From assembly GCF_000471905.2 (NCBI RefSeq), contig NW_006500347.1, positions 3,299,233 through 3,363,232 on the forward strand: a stretch of 64,000 nucleotides of DNA, given 5' to 3'. Below, in pieces: positions 9,930 to 20,830 of the stretch (position 1 is the first letter of the stretch; every line of letters starts with the position of its first letter). The notes under the pieces are model-generated. The model saw only the letters and a program-made list of their open reading frames with translations. It did no database searches and had not been told where the DNA came from. The DNA comes from Amborella trichopoda (lineage: Eukaryota > Streptophyta > Magnoliopsida > Amborellales > Amborellaceae). The position numbers were made by a program, and so were the translations under genes.

Positions 9930-10520
9930 TGGTATCAAAGCCAGACATGGTGGATCAAAACCTAGATCGTTTGGAGTCCGAGTTGGGGAGTTTGAAGGCA
10001 GATCAGGAGCGAAGTTTCAAGGAGGTGATGGAGTCCATGCAGCAGATGCTCGTTGCGATCAATACTCGACTCGATCAATGGAAGAACAGCCGAAATAATG
10101 ATGAATCTTCCAACAGTCAACTGCCACCAATGTATACAAGGCAGACACTTACGGGTTCACTTCAAAATGGAAGTATGGGGTCCATTGGAACCTACCTTCC
10201 ACGAATGGTAAAATTGGACTTTCCCAAGTTCAATGGGGAAGAAGACCCTACCAGTTGGGTGTGTGGAGCTGACCAATTCTTCGAATTCCATCAAACACCG
10301 GAAGAAGATCATATCCCTCTTGTCTCAATCAACTTAATAGGTGATGCACAACTATAGTACCAATTAACGAAGGAAGAGGGTAGGATTGCCACTTGGGAGG
10401 ATTTCAAAAGTGGCTTCCATGTACCATACAGTCCAACTCAATTCCAATATTTTTTTGGCGATCTCATAAAGCTGCAGCAAACAGGGTTGGTACGAGATTC
10501 CCAAACAAAGTGTAGTTGTT
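9930..10520 (+). mobile_element. Ty3/gypsy retrotransposon fragment: primer-binding site and partial gag
   Basis: TGGTATCAAAGCC at 9930-9942 resembles the plant retroelement primer-binding site for initiator tRNA-Met. A gag frame from ATG 9947 encodes an N-terminal coiled-coil-like stretch (LDRLESELGSLKADQERSF) and then the conserved capsid segment KLDFPKFNGEEDPTSWVCGA and DQFFEFHQTPEED. It stops at TAG 10355-10357 where family members have Trp (GDAQL-stop-YQL). The same frame then continues as GRIATWEDFKSGFHVPYSPT and FGDLIKLQQTG to about 10512. No zinc knuckle, protease or polymerase follows. The upstream LTR was not delimited. Dead fragment. Confidence 0.82.
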
Positions 10521-10761
10521 CTATTCTATACAAGTCGCATCTTTTAACTTTTAAGGTGCTTACATTTATTATTATTTGTTTGTGACGCCCATCAATAAAA
10601 AAAATATTCTTTTAACTCCCCCAACTTTATAGAACCCTTGTCACATACCATTGTGATGTGTAACGCATAACATGATAAAAACTTAAAAAACTTACTTTAA
10701 CCATGCCGCTCTGGTTTGATACGTTTGAATGACCTAGAGTGTAAAAATAAAAAATAACATC

Positions 10762-10796
<35 letters not shown>

Positions 10797-11200
10797 TGTG
10801 TTGGATGAATTTGTATAAAAAAAAATCCCATGCTCGGTCATATTAGGGAATTTTTTTTGTATATTTTCACGTATATCAAATGTGTTTAAAATTTAAGGAA
10901 AGTTATATAAATGTCCGTTTTAGTTTTTGTTATTACCAAAATATCGAATACTTTCTATTATTATTGATATGTCCGTTGTTTTAATTTCATACCATTTTTT
11001 AAAAAAAAGACGAAATCACCCATTTTTGATTTTTTCAAAATCGAAATCAGGCCAATTTCGGTTTTTGAAAAACCAAAAATTTAAAATTTTTGATTTTTCA
11101 ATAGCAAAAAATTTATCTCTCTTATAGATCCTTTGCGTATTCTTTATTTAGCTCTTTCTCTCTCTCCCCTTCATTACCTCTTTCTCTCTCTCCTTCATTT
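10521..11200. other. No gene recognised
   Basis: AT-rich; contains the AAT microsatellite below. Sequence around 10990-11110 contains self-complementary runs of ttttttgatttttcaaaaatc type but no element I can delimit. Confidence 0.4.
10762..10795. repeat. (AAT)n microsatellite
   Basis: About eleven uninterrupted copies of the trinucleotide. Confidence 0.95.
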
Positions 11201-11313
11201 GACATGTATCTCATTCATAACCTTCATTTTTTCCATGCCTTAATATTCTAGAATAATTTGACATGTATCTCATTCATGACCTTCATTTTTTCCATGCCTT
11301 AATATCCTAGAAT
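11201..11313. repeat. 59-bp tandem duplication
   Basis: gacatgtatctcattcat and the 40 bases after it occur at 11201 and again at 11260 with two or three differences (ataacc/atgacc, atattc/atatcc). Non-coding. Confidence 0.9.
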
Positions 11314-11534
11314 TTGGACGGAGAGAGAAAATTGTAGAAGGTCCTTCTGCATAGCCAAGACCTTCTTGCTCTTCTCAAGTGTGACATTAATAACGTAAAA
11401 TCTCCTTCCTTATTATTGGGGTCTTTTCCAAATGCCTTTGCTACCAAATTCCCTCTTCCCTTCTTACTTTTCTCTCTACAAAACCCATCTTTCACAAACC
11501 TCAAATTGTTTGAAAATCCCATATATTTTTTGAG

Positions 11535-11727
11535 TCCTCCCACACCCATGTAAGTAAGACCTTAAAGGATCACCATTAAATTTTAGTACAGATTTATAGA
11601 AAAGTTATCAATAAAACCCATTCACCTAAGTCTCACACCCATGTGATAACGTTTTTAGCGATTTGTATCAAAATTTAATGATGATCATTGGAGTCCTACT
11701 CACATGAGTGTGGGAGGGCCTCATAAT
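11535..11727. mobile_element. Short palindromic miniature element
   Basis: The left arm (agtcctcccacacccatgta, then ccattaaattttagtacaga) is matched in inverted orientation by the right arm (caaaatttaatgatgatcat, then cacatgagtgtgggagggcc). Total length is ~190 bp with a short spacer. No coding content; target duplication not evident. Confidence 0.6.
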
Positions 11728-12971
11728 GTCATTACTATACATATATATATATATATATATATACCTATGGGCGAAAATTAATATAGGCCATCCATTTTTG
11801 TGAGATGCTTAGATCTAGGTCTGAAAATGATTGCTTTTATTTCCAAAATTTTATGATAATTTTATTATCATTATATTAACAATATTAAAAAAAAAATGAT
11901 TTTGAATTTATAAAGGCCTAGATCTTGAAATTTATCAAATAGACAATCTAGATTCATTGTTGGAGAGAACTCATTTTGGCCATATATAGGTTGTAAGTTA
12001 TTATTAGTATTATTTTTAGATTGATTATTGAGATAAAGAGAGTATGTGTACAAAATTTTGGGTCTTACAAATACCACAAATATAGTTTTTTAGAAGGTGT
12101 GGTTGCATTATACTATAATACGACTGTTGTGGGAGAGAGAGATAGATGCCAATTGAGGGGGGGAAGGGAGACACAGAGACGGAAAGGTAATGGGAGGGGA
12201 TCAAGACTCAACCATTGTGGACATGATGCTCGAATTGATGGCAATGTTGGCGTATGGTTGGTGGAGGAGTAGGTGGTTTGTGGGCCCTGCATGATACCAT
12301 TTGGTGGGGAACAATTTGGTTTCTTCAATTATTTAAGATTTAAAAATAGTTCTTATAAAGAATAAATTTGTCCTTCCAAACCAGTTCATAACTTAATAGA
12401 ACCAGATATGTCAGGCCAAAACTGGAAGATTTTTGATAGAACCTGATCTCTTGGGGGGAATTGGGCGGATCCCTATGTATTAAAGGATCCATAAGGGTTC
12501 TAACGATTCCCGATCTTAATATGGGCAATTCTGGATCAGGTCAGCGACATTTCAAACGACATTTCAAACATTGGTCTCGAGCATAATTCAAGGTTCGTTC
12601 ACTACTTATCTTAAAGTAGGGAAATGACTTGGTTAGCCCAGCCTGACTCACTGAGTAGGGAAGGCAGTCCTCTACCGTCCATCCAATTTTTTGTTGGAGC
12701 ATGTAGGTTCAGCTAGGGGAGAGGCTTGCACGATTATTATTCAAGTTGTAACCTAGGATGAAGTATGTTGGCCAATGTTCCATGCATGACAATTTGTGGT
12801 GCATAAAATAAGATTTTTTAGTTTTGGGAAATTTACAAGAAGCCTCATTTTTTCTGATATTAGAAAACCCCAAAGCACTGGCCCTATCAAGGGCGAGCCC
12901 GTTACAAAAAAAAAAAAAGCAAAAAAATATAAAGAAATCAAATAAATAAATAAAAGATAATGAAATAGAGG
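11728..12971. other. No gene recognised
   Basis: Contains a short AT run at 11740-11762 and an AT-rich block 11775-11990. Open frames on both strands between 12021 and 12528 lack motifs. GGGAAATGACTTGGTTAGCC near 12619 is a solo element end (see 7888). A 12-A run at 12907-12918 and A-rich DNA around it resemble a retroposon tail but no body is recognisable. Confidence 0.4.
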
Positions 12972-13082
12972 CCGTAGGGATGAACGTGGCTGGTAATGTC
13001 TTGGCTTGGCCTAGGCACAGCAGAACCCTCGGGCCAGATTTTCTGGTCCAAGCCCTAGATTTCCAGCCCATTACTACCCCTA
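12972..13082. mobile_element. GGCC-rich miniature element, partial
   Basis: It ends CCAGCCCATTACTACCCCTA, the same terminal type as the hAT-like element at 29351-29739, after GGCC-rich sequence (cttggcttggcctaggcac). The left end is not clear; gtagggatgaacgtggctgg at 12972 is a candidate. Confidence 0.4.
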
Positions 13083-13312
13083 CCTAACCACATCTTTTTT
13101 GAAAAGGAGAAACTATAGTGTAGTCATGTTGGATCACATTGTCCACTTACTCGAATAAAAGACACATTTATAAGAACTAAGTGTAAAATGTGCTCTCATG
13201 GGAACACACTATACTTGATATATTTTGTAAAGGGTTATGTTAGGGTGCTCACATCGAATTTCCGTTTTGGCCAGAATCTTGTTTCTGTCGGCCGGGAACA
13301 ACCATGGACTAT

Positions 13313-14603
13313 GGTTTCCAGAAAGAGGAGGGTCCCTTCTCCTAAGCAGCGGTACGAATTGAAGAAGACATTCTGTAAGGAGTGGAGAGAGGAGATGATT
13401 GGCTCATCCCCTGTTTTGGTGGTTCCTAGAGTCTGCCTTTTCTCCCGAAATTCAAATTCAAACTCTTCAAGCAGAAGTAACGTGTTGTTGTGTTTGTCGC
13501 AACACGTGCCTACTCTTAAACCGTAACCTATGAAACGCTTTCTAGGCTCCACATATGTGGCTGGTGAGATGTCAAATAGAATCCTTTTCGAACCCTTCAG
13601 GATGCACATTGGTGTCAGGCACGTCTGTGGCGCCGTCTCTCATCGCTTCCCTAGACAGTCCACGCAATTGTCACCGCATTCGTCAGATGGTGGAAATCGT
13701 AAACAGGTGGAGTGCTGCGAACCATGGATTGATGGTGAAGATCATAAACAGGTAGAGTGCTGCTAACCATGGATTGTTGAGCTCAACCCGAGCCCAAAGA
13801 ATCAACGGTCGGAAGGGCTGGATAGAATGACAGTTGATATGCTGGAGGAAGGCGTGTCGTCAGTGTTATTTCAATGTGAATCGATGCACATCTTCGGGAA
13901 GGTACCTGCTTGCCAAATGTCACCCCCCTGTCCTTCTAATAACTTGGCATTGACGACCTTTCATTCTCATTCTTCAGCTTTATTTAAGGGCTAGGGCCAA
14001 GGCCAATACTCGTTGTTTAGGACCCTTCTCTTCTACTTCGTTCTTCTGTATCTCCTGCGTAGATTTCTTCGGCTCCCTTATTCTTTTGCTCTCATGGCCC
14101 AAGTTAATATTATAGAGGTTCCTGAAAAGAAAGACATTGATGTGTCTGATCCACCCTAGCTCATGAGAATGTCTTATACCTTCCTCTTTCTAAATGGGAA
14201 GACAACAATGCTTGGTGACTTTGAAGAACCCTGCTATGATAGCAACCCCAGCCGAGCACTCCAAAGGATTGCTCCTAGCCTCTATCCCTGATGTTCCTAA
14301 GATACCCCCTATATTGGTTACTAAATTTTTTTTGGAGGAGGAAGACCTTGACCCTAAGGATGCTAACTAGTCCAGGCAAAAACACAAGATGGCTATAGCA
14401 TGGGATCGTGTGGGCAAGATGTTGGCTGGTATGCAGTTGAAGTTTAAGGGAGAGGTCAGGATTGTTGAAGAGGTTGTTGCCCCTAATCCACCACCCCAGA
14501 AGCCTTGTCTTCAACGGGAAATTGAGAAACTCCTTGCAGCACTCCCTTTCAACCCTCTTGCACCTGGTCTCCCAGGAACTACGAGGGGAGGTCAAGACTT
14601 TCG
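13313..14603 (+). pseudogene. LINE 5' region / ORF1 remnant
   Basis: Broken frames lie between the LINE 5' end and ORF2. 13313 opens MVSRKRRVPSPKQRYELKKT, which is basic. 14096 opens MAQVNIIEVPEKKDIDVSDP and stops at once. 14389-14613 (MAIAWDRVGKMLAGMQLKFK ...) overlaps the start of ORF2. No CCHC knuckle or DUF4283 core is clear, so calling it ORF1 rests on position. A ~50-bp tandem duplication (cataaacaggt-agagtgctg) lies at about 13698-13777. Confidence 0.45.
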
Positions 14604-17600
14604 ATGGCGATGATTGTGCTATCTTGGAACGTCTGGGGCCAAGGAGACATTAACAGGAGCGGGGTGTTGAGATGTTTGGTGTTTGACTTCAGACCTAACA
14701 TCCTTGTTTTACAGGAAACGAAGATGGTTTCCTTGGATGTGGTGTTCATCTGATCTTTTTGGGGCTCTGGCCCTTTAGACTTTTTATATGTACCTTATAA
14801 TGGTCTCTCTGGAGATCTGTTAACTGTTTAGGACCCCACTGTTGTTTCGGGGTGTGCTTTTGATGCTGCTTTCCATTGTTTGACTGTTAATACTTTGGAC
14901 CTAGTTCCATGGTGTTTATCGAATATGTATGGTCCAAATGTGGTAGGTGAGAAAGAGGTCGTTCTAGAAGTAATTCACATGTTATTTCTTCCTGTGGTTT
15001 GCCTTGGTGTGGTGTTGGGGATTATAATTTGGTAATGATCACTGATGAAGTCTCTTCGAATCCTCCCATCACACCTCAAATGGCCTTATTAGATATATTT
15101 TATCATGACTAACGAGTTGTTCGACTACTCTATTGTGGGAATGGACTTCACTTGGTTGAATAACTCGGTTTCGAACCCTAAGCTATCCAAGCTTTGATCG
15201 GTTCCTGGTTTTTCCCAGTTAGGAGTCTGTCATCTTTAAAGCTTTGGTGAAGGCAGCCCGTCAACTAGCTTCAGACCATATTCCTTTACTTCTCTGCTCT
15301 GATAGAGATTCTCTCAATAAGCCACCATTCCGCTTTGAGCTTATGTGGTTTGAAGACAAGTCTCTTCTAAAACTTGTTTCAGATTTTTGGATGGAGAGCT
15401 TAGTGATAGAATGGTTGGGCTTTGCGATAACCAAGAAACTTAAATTTATCAAGAAGAAGCTTATTACATGGGGTGAAGCTAAATTTCGCAATATTGGCCA
15501 TACCATTAGGAACTTGGTCTCTGATATTGATGCCATCACTGTTTTGCAGCAGCAAAATGGGGGTCTAACTGTTGAAAGATAACAAAAAAATTGAGCTTAA
15601 TGACCTTCTTAGGAAGGAAGAGATCTTCTGGTTTCAAGGATATTGCTCTAAATGGGTCAAAGAGGGAGATAATAATAACAAGTATTACCACTCCATTGCG
15701 AACTCTAGATGCCAAACTAATAGCCTAAGTGCAATGGAAATCTCGAGTATTAATCAAGATGATACTGATATTTGGAATGCTGCCATTATAGCACACTTCC
15801 AGGAGGCTTTTAAATCCGGAGCCAGATTGCCTTTCGATTTGACATAGATTCCTTTTAAAATGATTTCTAATGAGAAGGCCTCCAGCCTTGAATCTCCATT
15901 TTTGGAGGAAGAGGCCAAAAAAGCCCTTTTTGACCTTCCTAGGGATAAGGCGCATGGTCTAGATGGCTTTCCTATCACTTTCTTCAAAGATTCTGGGAGG
16001 TGGTCAAAGGGGACATTCTCATTTGGATTAATCAATTCTACTATGATGGTATCATTTGTAGAGTGATGAATTCCACTTTGATCTCTTGGATTTTGAAGAA
16101 GTTAGTTATTATGTCCCTTCATGATGTCAAACCCATTAGTTTACTTTCTGCTTGCTACAAGATTTTAGCAGAGCTGCTGGCGAACAGATTGCGAGCTGTT
16201 CTTAATGACGTGGTTGAAAGTCCCCAAATAGCCTTTGTTAAAGAGAGATTTATTGAGGATGGTATTATCCTTGCACAAAAGACCATTTATTCTACATCCT
16301 CTTCGTCAATTAAGGGCATTCTCCTGGAACTTTACTTTGAAAAAGCTTATGACCGTATAGAGTGGGATTTTTCTGTTCTCCATCACGGAATTAATGGGTT
16401 TTAGGAAACGATGGAGATTACGGATTTCCAGGTGTCTATCATTAGCCCATTTCTCTTTTATTGTTAAAAATAAAGCCTATGGTTTCTTCAAGGCTTCTCG
16501 AGGGCTGCGACAATGAAATCCACTCTTCCTTTTCTGTTTACTATAGCTGCTGAAGCATTTAGTAAAATGCTTCAGGGGTCGGTGGATGCTCATCTTGTCC
16601 ATGGCCTAAGGGCTTGGCCGAATGGTTTAGTTTTAAGCCACCTTCAGTATGCGGACGACACTCTAATGCTGCTCGAAGGGTCTATGGAAAATATTTAGAA
16701 AGTATAGTTGTTTCTGAAGATATACGAGTTGGTTTCTGGGCGCACATTAATATGAGTAAATCTCGCATTATTAACATCACATGTTAAGATTCTAAAGTAC
16801 TCCAATGGGCAGCTTGGCTTAATTATGAAGTCGACCACTTCCCCACCAAATACTTGGGGTTACTGTTGCTCGACGGATGAGCACCAAGAGCTATGTGGGA
16901 TCCCCTCATCCAACGGGCTCAGTACAAATTGGATAGCTAGAAGTGTAGATTCCTTAGCTTTGCAGGTCGTACCACACTTGTAAAAGTGATGGGGAATTTT
17001 TTATAGAGTGACACCCAACAGAAAAAGAATTTCCATCTTATTTGTTGGAACTCAGTTTGTCTACCACGTAAGAAAGGCGGTTTGGCTATTCGGAGAATTA
17101 AGGCTGTCAACAAAGCTCTGTTGACCAAGTGGTAGTGGCATCTTGCTGCCCAACAAGATCAACTATGGGCCAAGGTAATTTATGGAAAGTATGGTCACAA
17201 TCTTGATGGCTTTACCACCAAACCATGTTCCAGTTCTTTATATCAATCACCAATATGGCGGGGCATCAGCCACACTAAGATGTTGGTGGGAGATGGAGCA
17301 CACACTAGATTTTGGCACGATAAATGGTTAGGGGACTATCCCCTAAAACTTCTATATCCAGATCTATACTCTAGATCTGTTTAGAAATAAGCCATGGTGG
17401 CCAATTTTATATCTCTTGATAGAGATAAGCGTATTTGGAACGTGATGCTCAATATTCGTAGAGCTAACCTTCATGTGGTGGATAACTATAGCTCTCTCAT
17501 GGCTTCCCTTTACAACTTTTGTTTTCTGCCTCGAAAGCGTGATAGAATTATTTGATCCCTAGAGCCTTCTAGCACTTTCTCTGTTTCTTATTTGCATAAT

Positions 17601-18948
17601 GTGCGATTCAGAGATCGTTACATTCAAAGTTATGGCCATCTAGCCAAGTTCTGGAGATGTAGGAGCCCGAGCAAGGTTAAATAGTTCTTATGTTTGCTGT
17701 GTTACAGATGATTACTAACAAGTGACAGGCTAAGAAGATTGGGCTTATGCTTGCCGAGGGTTTGTTTATTTTGCAAAAATGATGAAGTGACCACATACCA
17801 TCTTTTTCTGAGATGCTCTTTCACTGAAAGCCTTTGGGATTGGTTGAGCACTATCTCCAATTGGCATACCCCTCGTTCACTCAGTATCTTGAAATTGATG
17901 CAATAGATCTAGACACCACCCTTCTCGACCTTAGGTGTTGCTCCATTGCGACTGGTAGTGGCGGCTGCCCTATGTAGTCTTTGGAAAGAATGAAATTTGT
18001 GTACCTTTGAGGGACGATCCAAAAATCTGGATTCTCTTCTTGTGTCCATAAAGAGATACTCTATCTCGTGGTGCACACAAACTAGGAGTGAATACTAAAA
18101 AGCCGAAGACAAACTCCTACTACCCGCAGGGAAACCTATCTCGAAACCAGTGGAGTCCAGTTCTGAAGGCTCTACTTGACATGTCTCTATGTCTGTACTC
18201 GAATCAAGAATCAACTCCTCTATCGACATGACAGCAAGAGGACAGGAACTCCAAATCCCAATAGAACAACTAGGCCGAACATTAGGCAGCGAGTGGTAAG
18301 TATATAACAACAAGCTAGTCTGGCTCGTATACTACAGAGCTTATTCAAACCAGCAAGCTTAACACTCGGCCCAAGAATAGGAACTAGTAACCTGCCCTAT
18401 AAGCCTTCCAACTCGAAACCTGAACTCAAAGATCGAAACCTGTGAAGGCAAGTGGGTGTTCCCGGTGCTTTCCTTCCCCAAAGACCTTATCTTCCCCAAT
18501 TTCCATTATATTATCTTCTTGAAGAGGCCTCGTAGGAGGTTAAACTGTTCCTTGTTTAAGCCTCCGGTGGGATGGTTCAAGCTGAATTTCGACGGACATG
18601 TTCGTGGTAATGTTAGTGGGTATGGCAGACTTTTGAGGGATAACTTGGGTACAACTATCTGGTCTTATTAGGGAAGACTACATTCCTGTGAAATCAATGT
18701 GGCAGATCTTTGGGCTCTTAAGATGGGAGTGGAACGTCTAGCCAATAGCCACTCCAAAGTGATTATTGAAGGTGATTCAGTGAATGTTATCAAATGGTGC
18801 ACCAAGCCAAGACTTTATGACGTGGAATCTCATTGGTATTATGGATGCTATTATTCTAGCTTTGAGGTTGCGCGAGTGCTCTTTTGTTCATGTTAAGAGG
18901 GGCTACAATTCAGATATAGATTGCCTTACTAAAGCGGCTACATCTTAG
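14604..18948 (+). pseudogene. LINE ORF2 remnant: APE endonuclease, reverse transcriptase, zf-RVT, RNase H
   Basis: From ATG 14604 the frame reads MAMIVLSWNVWGQGDINRSG and VLQETKM, the APE endonuclease start, with later GDYNLV, FTWLNN and SDHIPLLL motifs. Reverse-transcriptase motifs follow in several frames: WVKEGDNNNKYYHSIAN (15660), DKAHGLDGFPITFFKD (15945), KPISLLSACYKILAELLANR (16130), LYFEKAYDRIEWDF (16330) and LQYADDTLMLLEG with the catalytic YADD (16640). A zf-RVT stretch LPRVCLFCKNDEVTTYHLFL and RCSF lies at 17745-17830. RNase H is at 18560-18948 (LNFDGHVRGNVSGYGRLLRD, then ADLWALKMGVERL, IIEGDSVNVIKW, CLTKAATS-stop). Stops and shifts throughout mean no functional protein. The ~340 bases at 18090-18430 have no LINE similarity I recognise and may be an insertion. 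Confidence 0.9.
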
Positions 18949-19629
18949 TTCGTGGTTGTTTAGCCTAGGCCTCTCCTTTTTCTGTTTTTCTTTGGTTTCT
19001 TGTAGTCCTTTTATTATCTTAATGAAATAGCTACAACGTACTTCTTTCAAAAAATATGTTAGGATGCTCACACTATAGAGCAATTTATAATTGTACTCAA
19101 CAAATTTTGAACATTTATATATCATTGTTTTGTATATGGAGCATTTTTTTAGTAATGGTATTTTTAGTTATTAGGAAAGGTGTGACATCATCAACATAGA
19201 ATGTGACATCGCCCATATCGAGTACACTAGTGATATTTAATGCTCCATGTGAGTGATGTCATACCTTTCTTAATGACGAAAAATGCTATTACTAAAAAGT
19301 GCTCTATGTACCAAACAAAGATAAATAAGGTCCAAAATTCTTCGAGTATAATCATAAATTGCTCTATGATGTAAGCACCCTAACATAACTCTTTTTGTTA
19401 ACATATAGCTTCAGATAACTATTATCGATTTTGATGTTTAAAATCAAGTCACTTGTTGAAAATTGAGTCGAGACATCCAAGCCGTTCGCTCTCAAAATAA
19501 AAAGATCACAATTTGGGTATTGGATGTCTAAACCTGAAATACGTTAAGCGTGGAAAAAAAACAAAAAACAAAAAAGTGAGACTTGGGAATAGGATAAAAA
19601 ATAAGATTATATATTGACTATTTATTTTT

Positions 19630-19990
19630 GAAAAATAATTTGATAGGGCTCTAGCTGTATTATACTGAGTAAAACCTCACCTCCTAACTCATCTAAAATC
19701 ACAAGTCAAGCATTAAAAAACCTTTACATCAATCATCTCGACTTGAACATTATGGTTGTAGAAAAAAAATTAGAATTTCAAGCTCTAAAAATAATGTAAA
19801 TTGTAAGAAAATTTTATAAACCATCAATTTCGCCTTAAAAATAAGTATTCACACATCCACAAGATCTGTACCATTTTTTAAGTTTCAAATTTTATTGTCA
19901 TCGTTGGAAATTGATTTTAGAACCATCATCTAGATTTCAATTGCCGAAAGTGCTTTACAGACAAGAATTTGAGGTGCGGCTTTATTTTGT
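19630..19990. mobile_element. Dispersed repeat family C, copy 2
   Basis: Shares ordered words with 5500-5875: tttgatagggct, cctcacctcctaactcatc, aaaaacctttacatcaatca, ttggaaattgatttta, gaaagtgctttacagacaag and ggctttattttgtttccata. Same orientation as copy 1. Both copies lie shortly downstream of a family B element, suggesting that B and C may have been duplicated together. Confidence 0.6.
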
Positions 19991-20830
19991 TTCCATAAAG
20001 ATGTCACAACATTGGAGAAATTTTGTTTTGAACTTGTGTCTAAACAATGACAAATTCTCAACCACTTGATTTCAAATCTAATGATCAATAATGATTTTGA
20101 CCTTGCATCAAAAAAAATAATTGGTATACACTTCTATGAAACATAAACCAGACTTTTTTAAAATAATTGATATTCAATTTTTTTTTTTTGTGGCCCAACA
20201 GCCGTAGAGGGTGTCGACGTGTGACTCAGATGTCTCTATAGTGGTGGACATTTTGCCATTTTCATGTAGCGAGAGAGGAAATAAATTGACCGGTCTTAAT
20301 GATTAAGTTGGGGGATCTTTGATGGGGTAAGGGAGTGTGGTTGGGTCCATCTCACCCAGAGCCACCAAAATAAGAAACATGAACCACAAAATATGGCATT
20401 TGTACCAATCACAATTCTCAAATCATTTACCACATGGGTCAATAAATTTAGTTTTTTAACCACCTCCATCAGATAATCAGTTAGTCCAATAACCTTGAAC
20501 TTCCCCCCTTTTTTTTCTGTTTTTTCTGTTGCATAGATTGATTCTGGAAAGAGCTTAAGAGGCAGCTTCTAGGGTTTTCTTTTTAGCCCATAAGCAGGGA
20601 TATTTCAATGGATATGAAGTATCATAGAGAACACCATGTTAAATATGGAATATGCACTCATGAAAAATATCCTTCGATTATTATTCCGAACTCTGAATTA
20701 CAGCATGCCATTCTAAGCTCATAAACACTGAAAAGAAGCTTTTACAAAAGCTTAACCAAAAACAAAAAAAGGAGAAAACAAAAACAAAAAAAAGAACAAA
20801 AGAACGGTGAGGAGGGGAAGGTTTCTCAAC
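19991..20830. other. No gene recognised; 3' flank of PGK at its right side
   Basis: AT-rich sequence. The last few hundred bases should hold the PGK 3' untranslated region (the gene is on the minus strand and stops at 20831-20833), but I cannot place the poly(A) site with confidence. Confidence 0.4.

Larger units (their letters stand above)
13254..19054 (+). mobile_element. Near full-length L1-type LINE with target-site duplication, decayed
   Basis: A ~5.8-kb non-LTR retrotransposon. The 18-bp word TATGTTAGGGTGCTCACA at 13236-13253 is repeated as TATGTTAGGATGCTCACA at 19055-19072 (17 of 18), which fixes both ends. The 3' end is aatgaaatagctacaacgta followed by cttctttc and a short A tail, and the 5' end starts tcgaatttccgttttggcca. 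The order is a 5' region with an ORF1-like area, then ORF2 with endonuclease, reverse transcriptase, zinc-binding and RNase H domains. Frames are broken repeatedly. The one-base difference between the two target copies and the many stops indicate an old insertion, or that the target copies have since mutated. Confidence 0.9.
13232..19392. mobile_element. Miniature Mutator-like element, family B, copy 2, split by a LINE
   Basis: The left terminus (from GGGTTATGTT at 13232) is cut after only 22 bases by the LINE. The element resumes at 19055 with tatgttaggatgctcacact and ends at ...CACCCTAACATAACTCT (19392). Flanking 9-mers TTTTGTAAA (13223-13231) and TTTTGTTAA (19393-19401) match at 8 of 9, as expected for a Mutator-type insertion. 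Interior words (tgtgacatc, gagtgatgtcatacct, aatgctccatgtg) match copy 1 at 5102-5454. Without the LINE the element would be about 340 bp. Confidence 0.8.

Noticed and set aside
12113-12328. 71-codon minus-strand ORF, Pro-rich
   Set aside because: Lies in a GA/CT-biased stretch and shows no domain; likely compositional.
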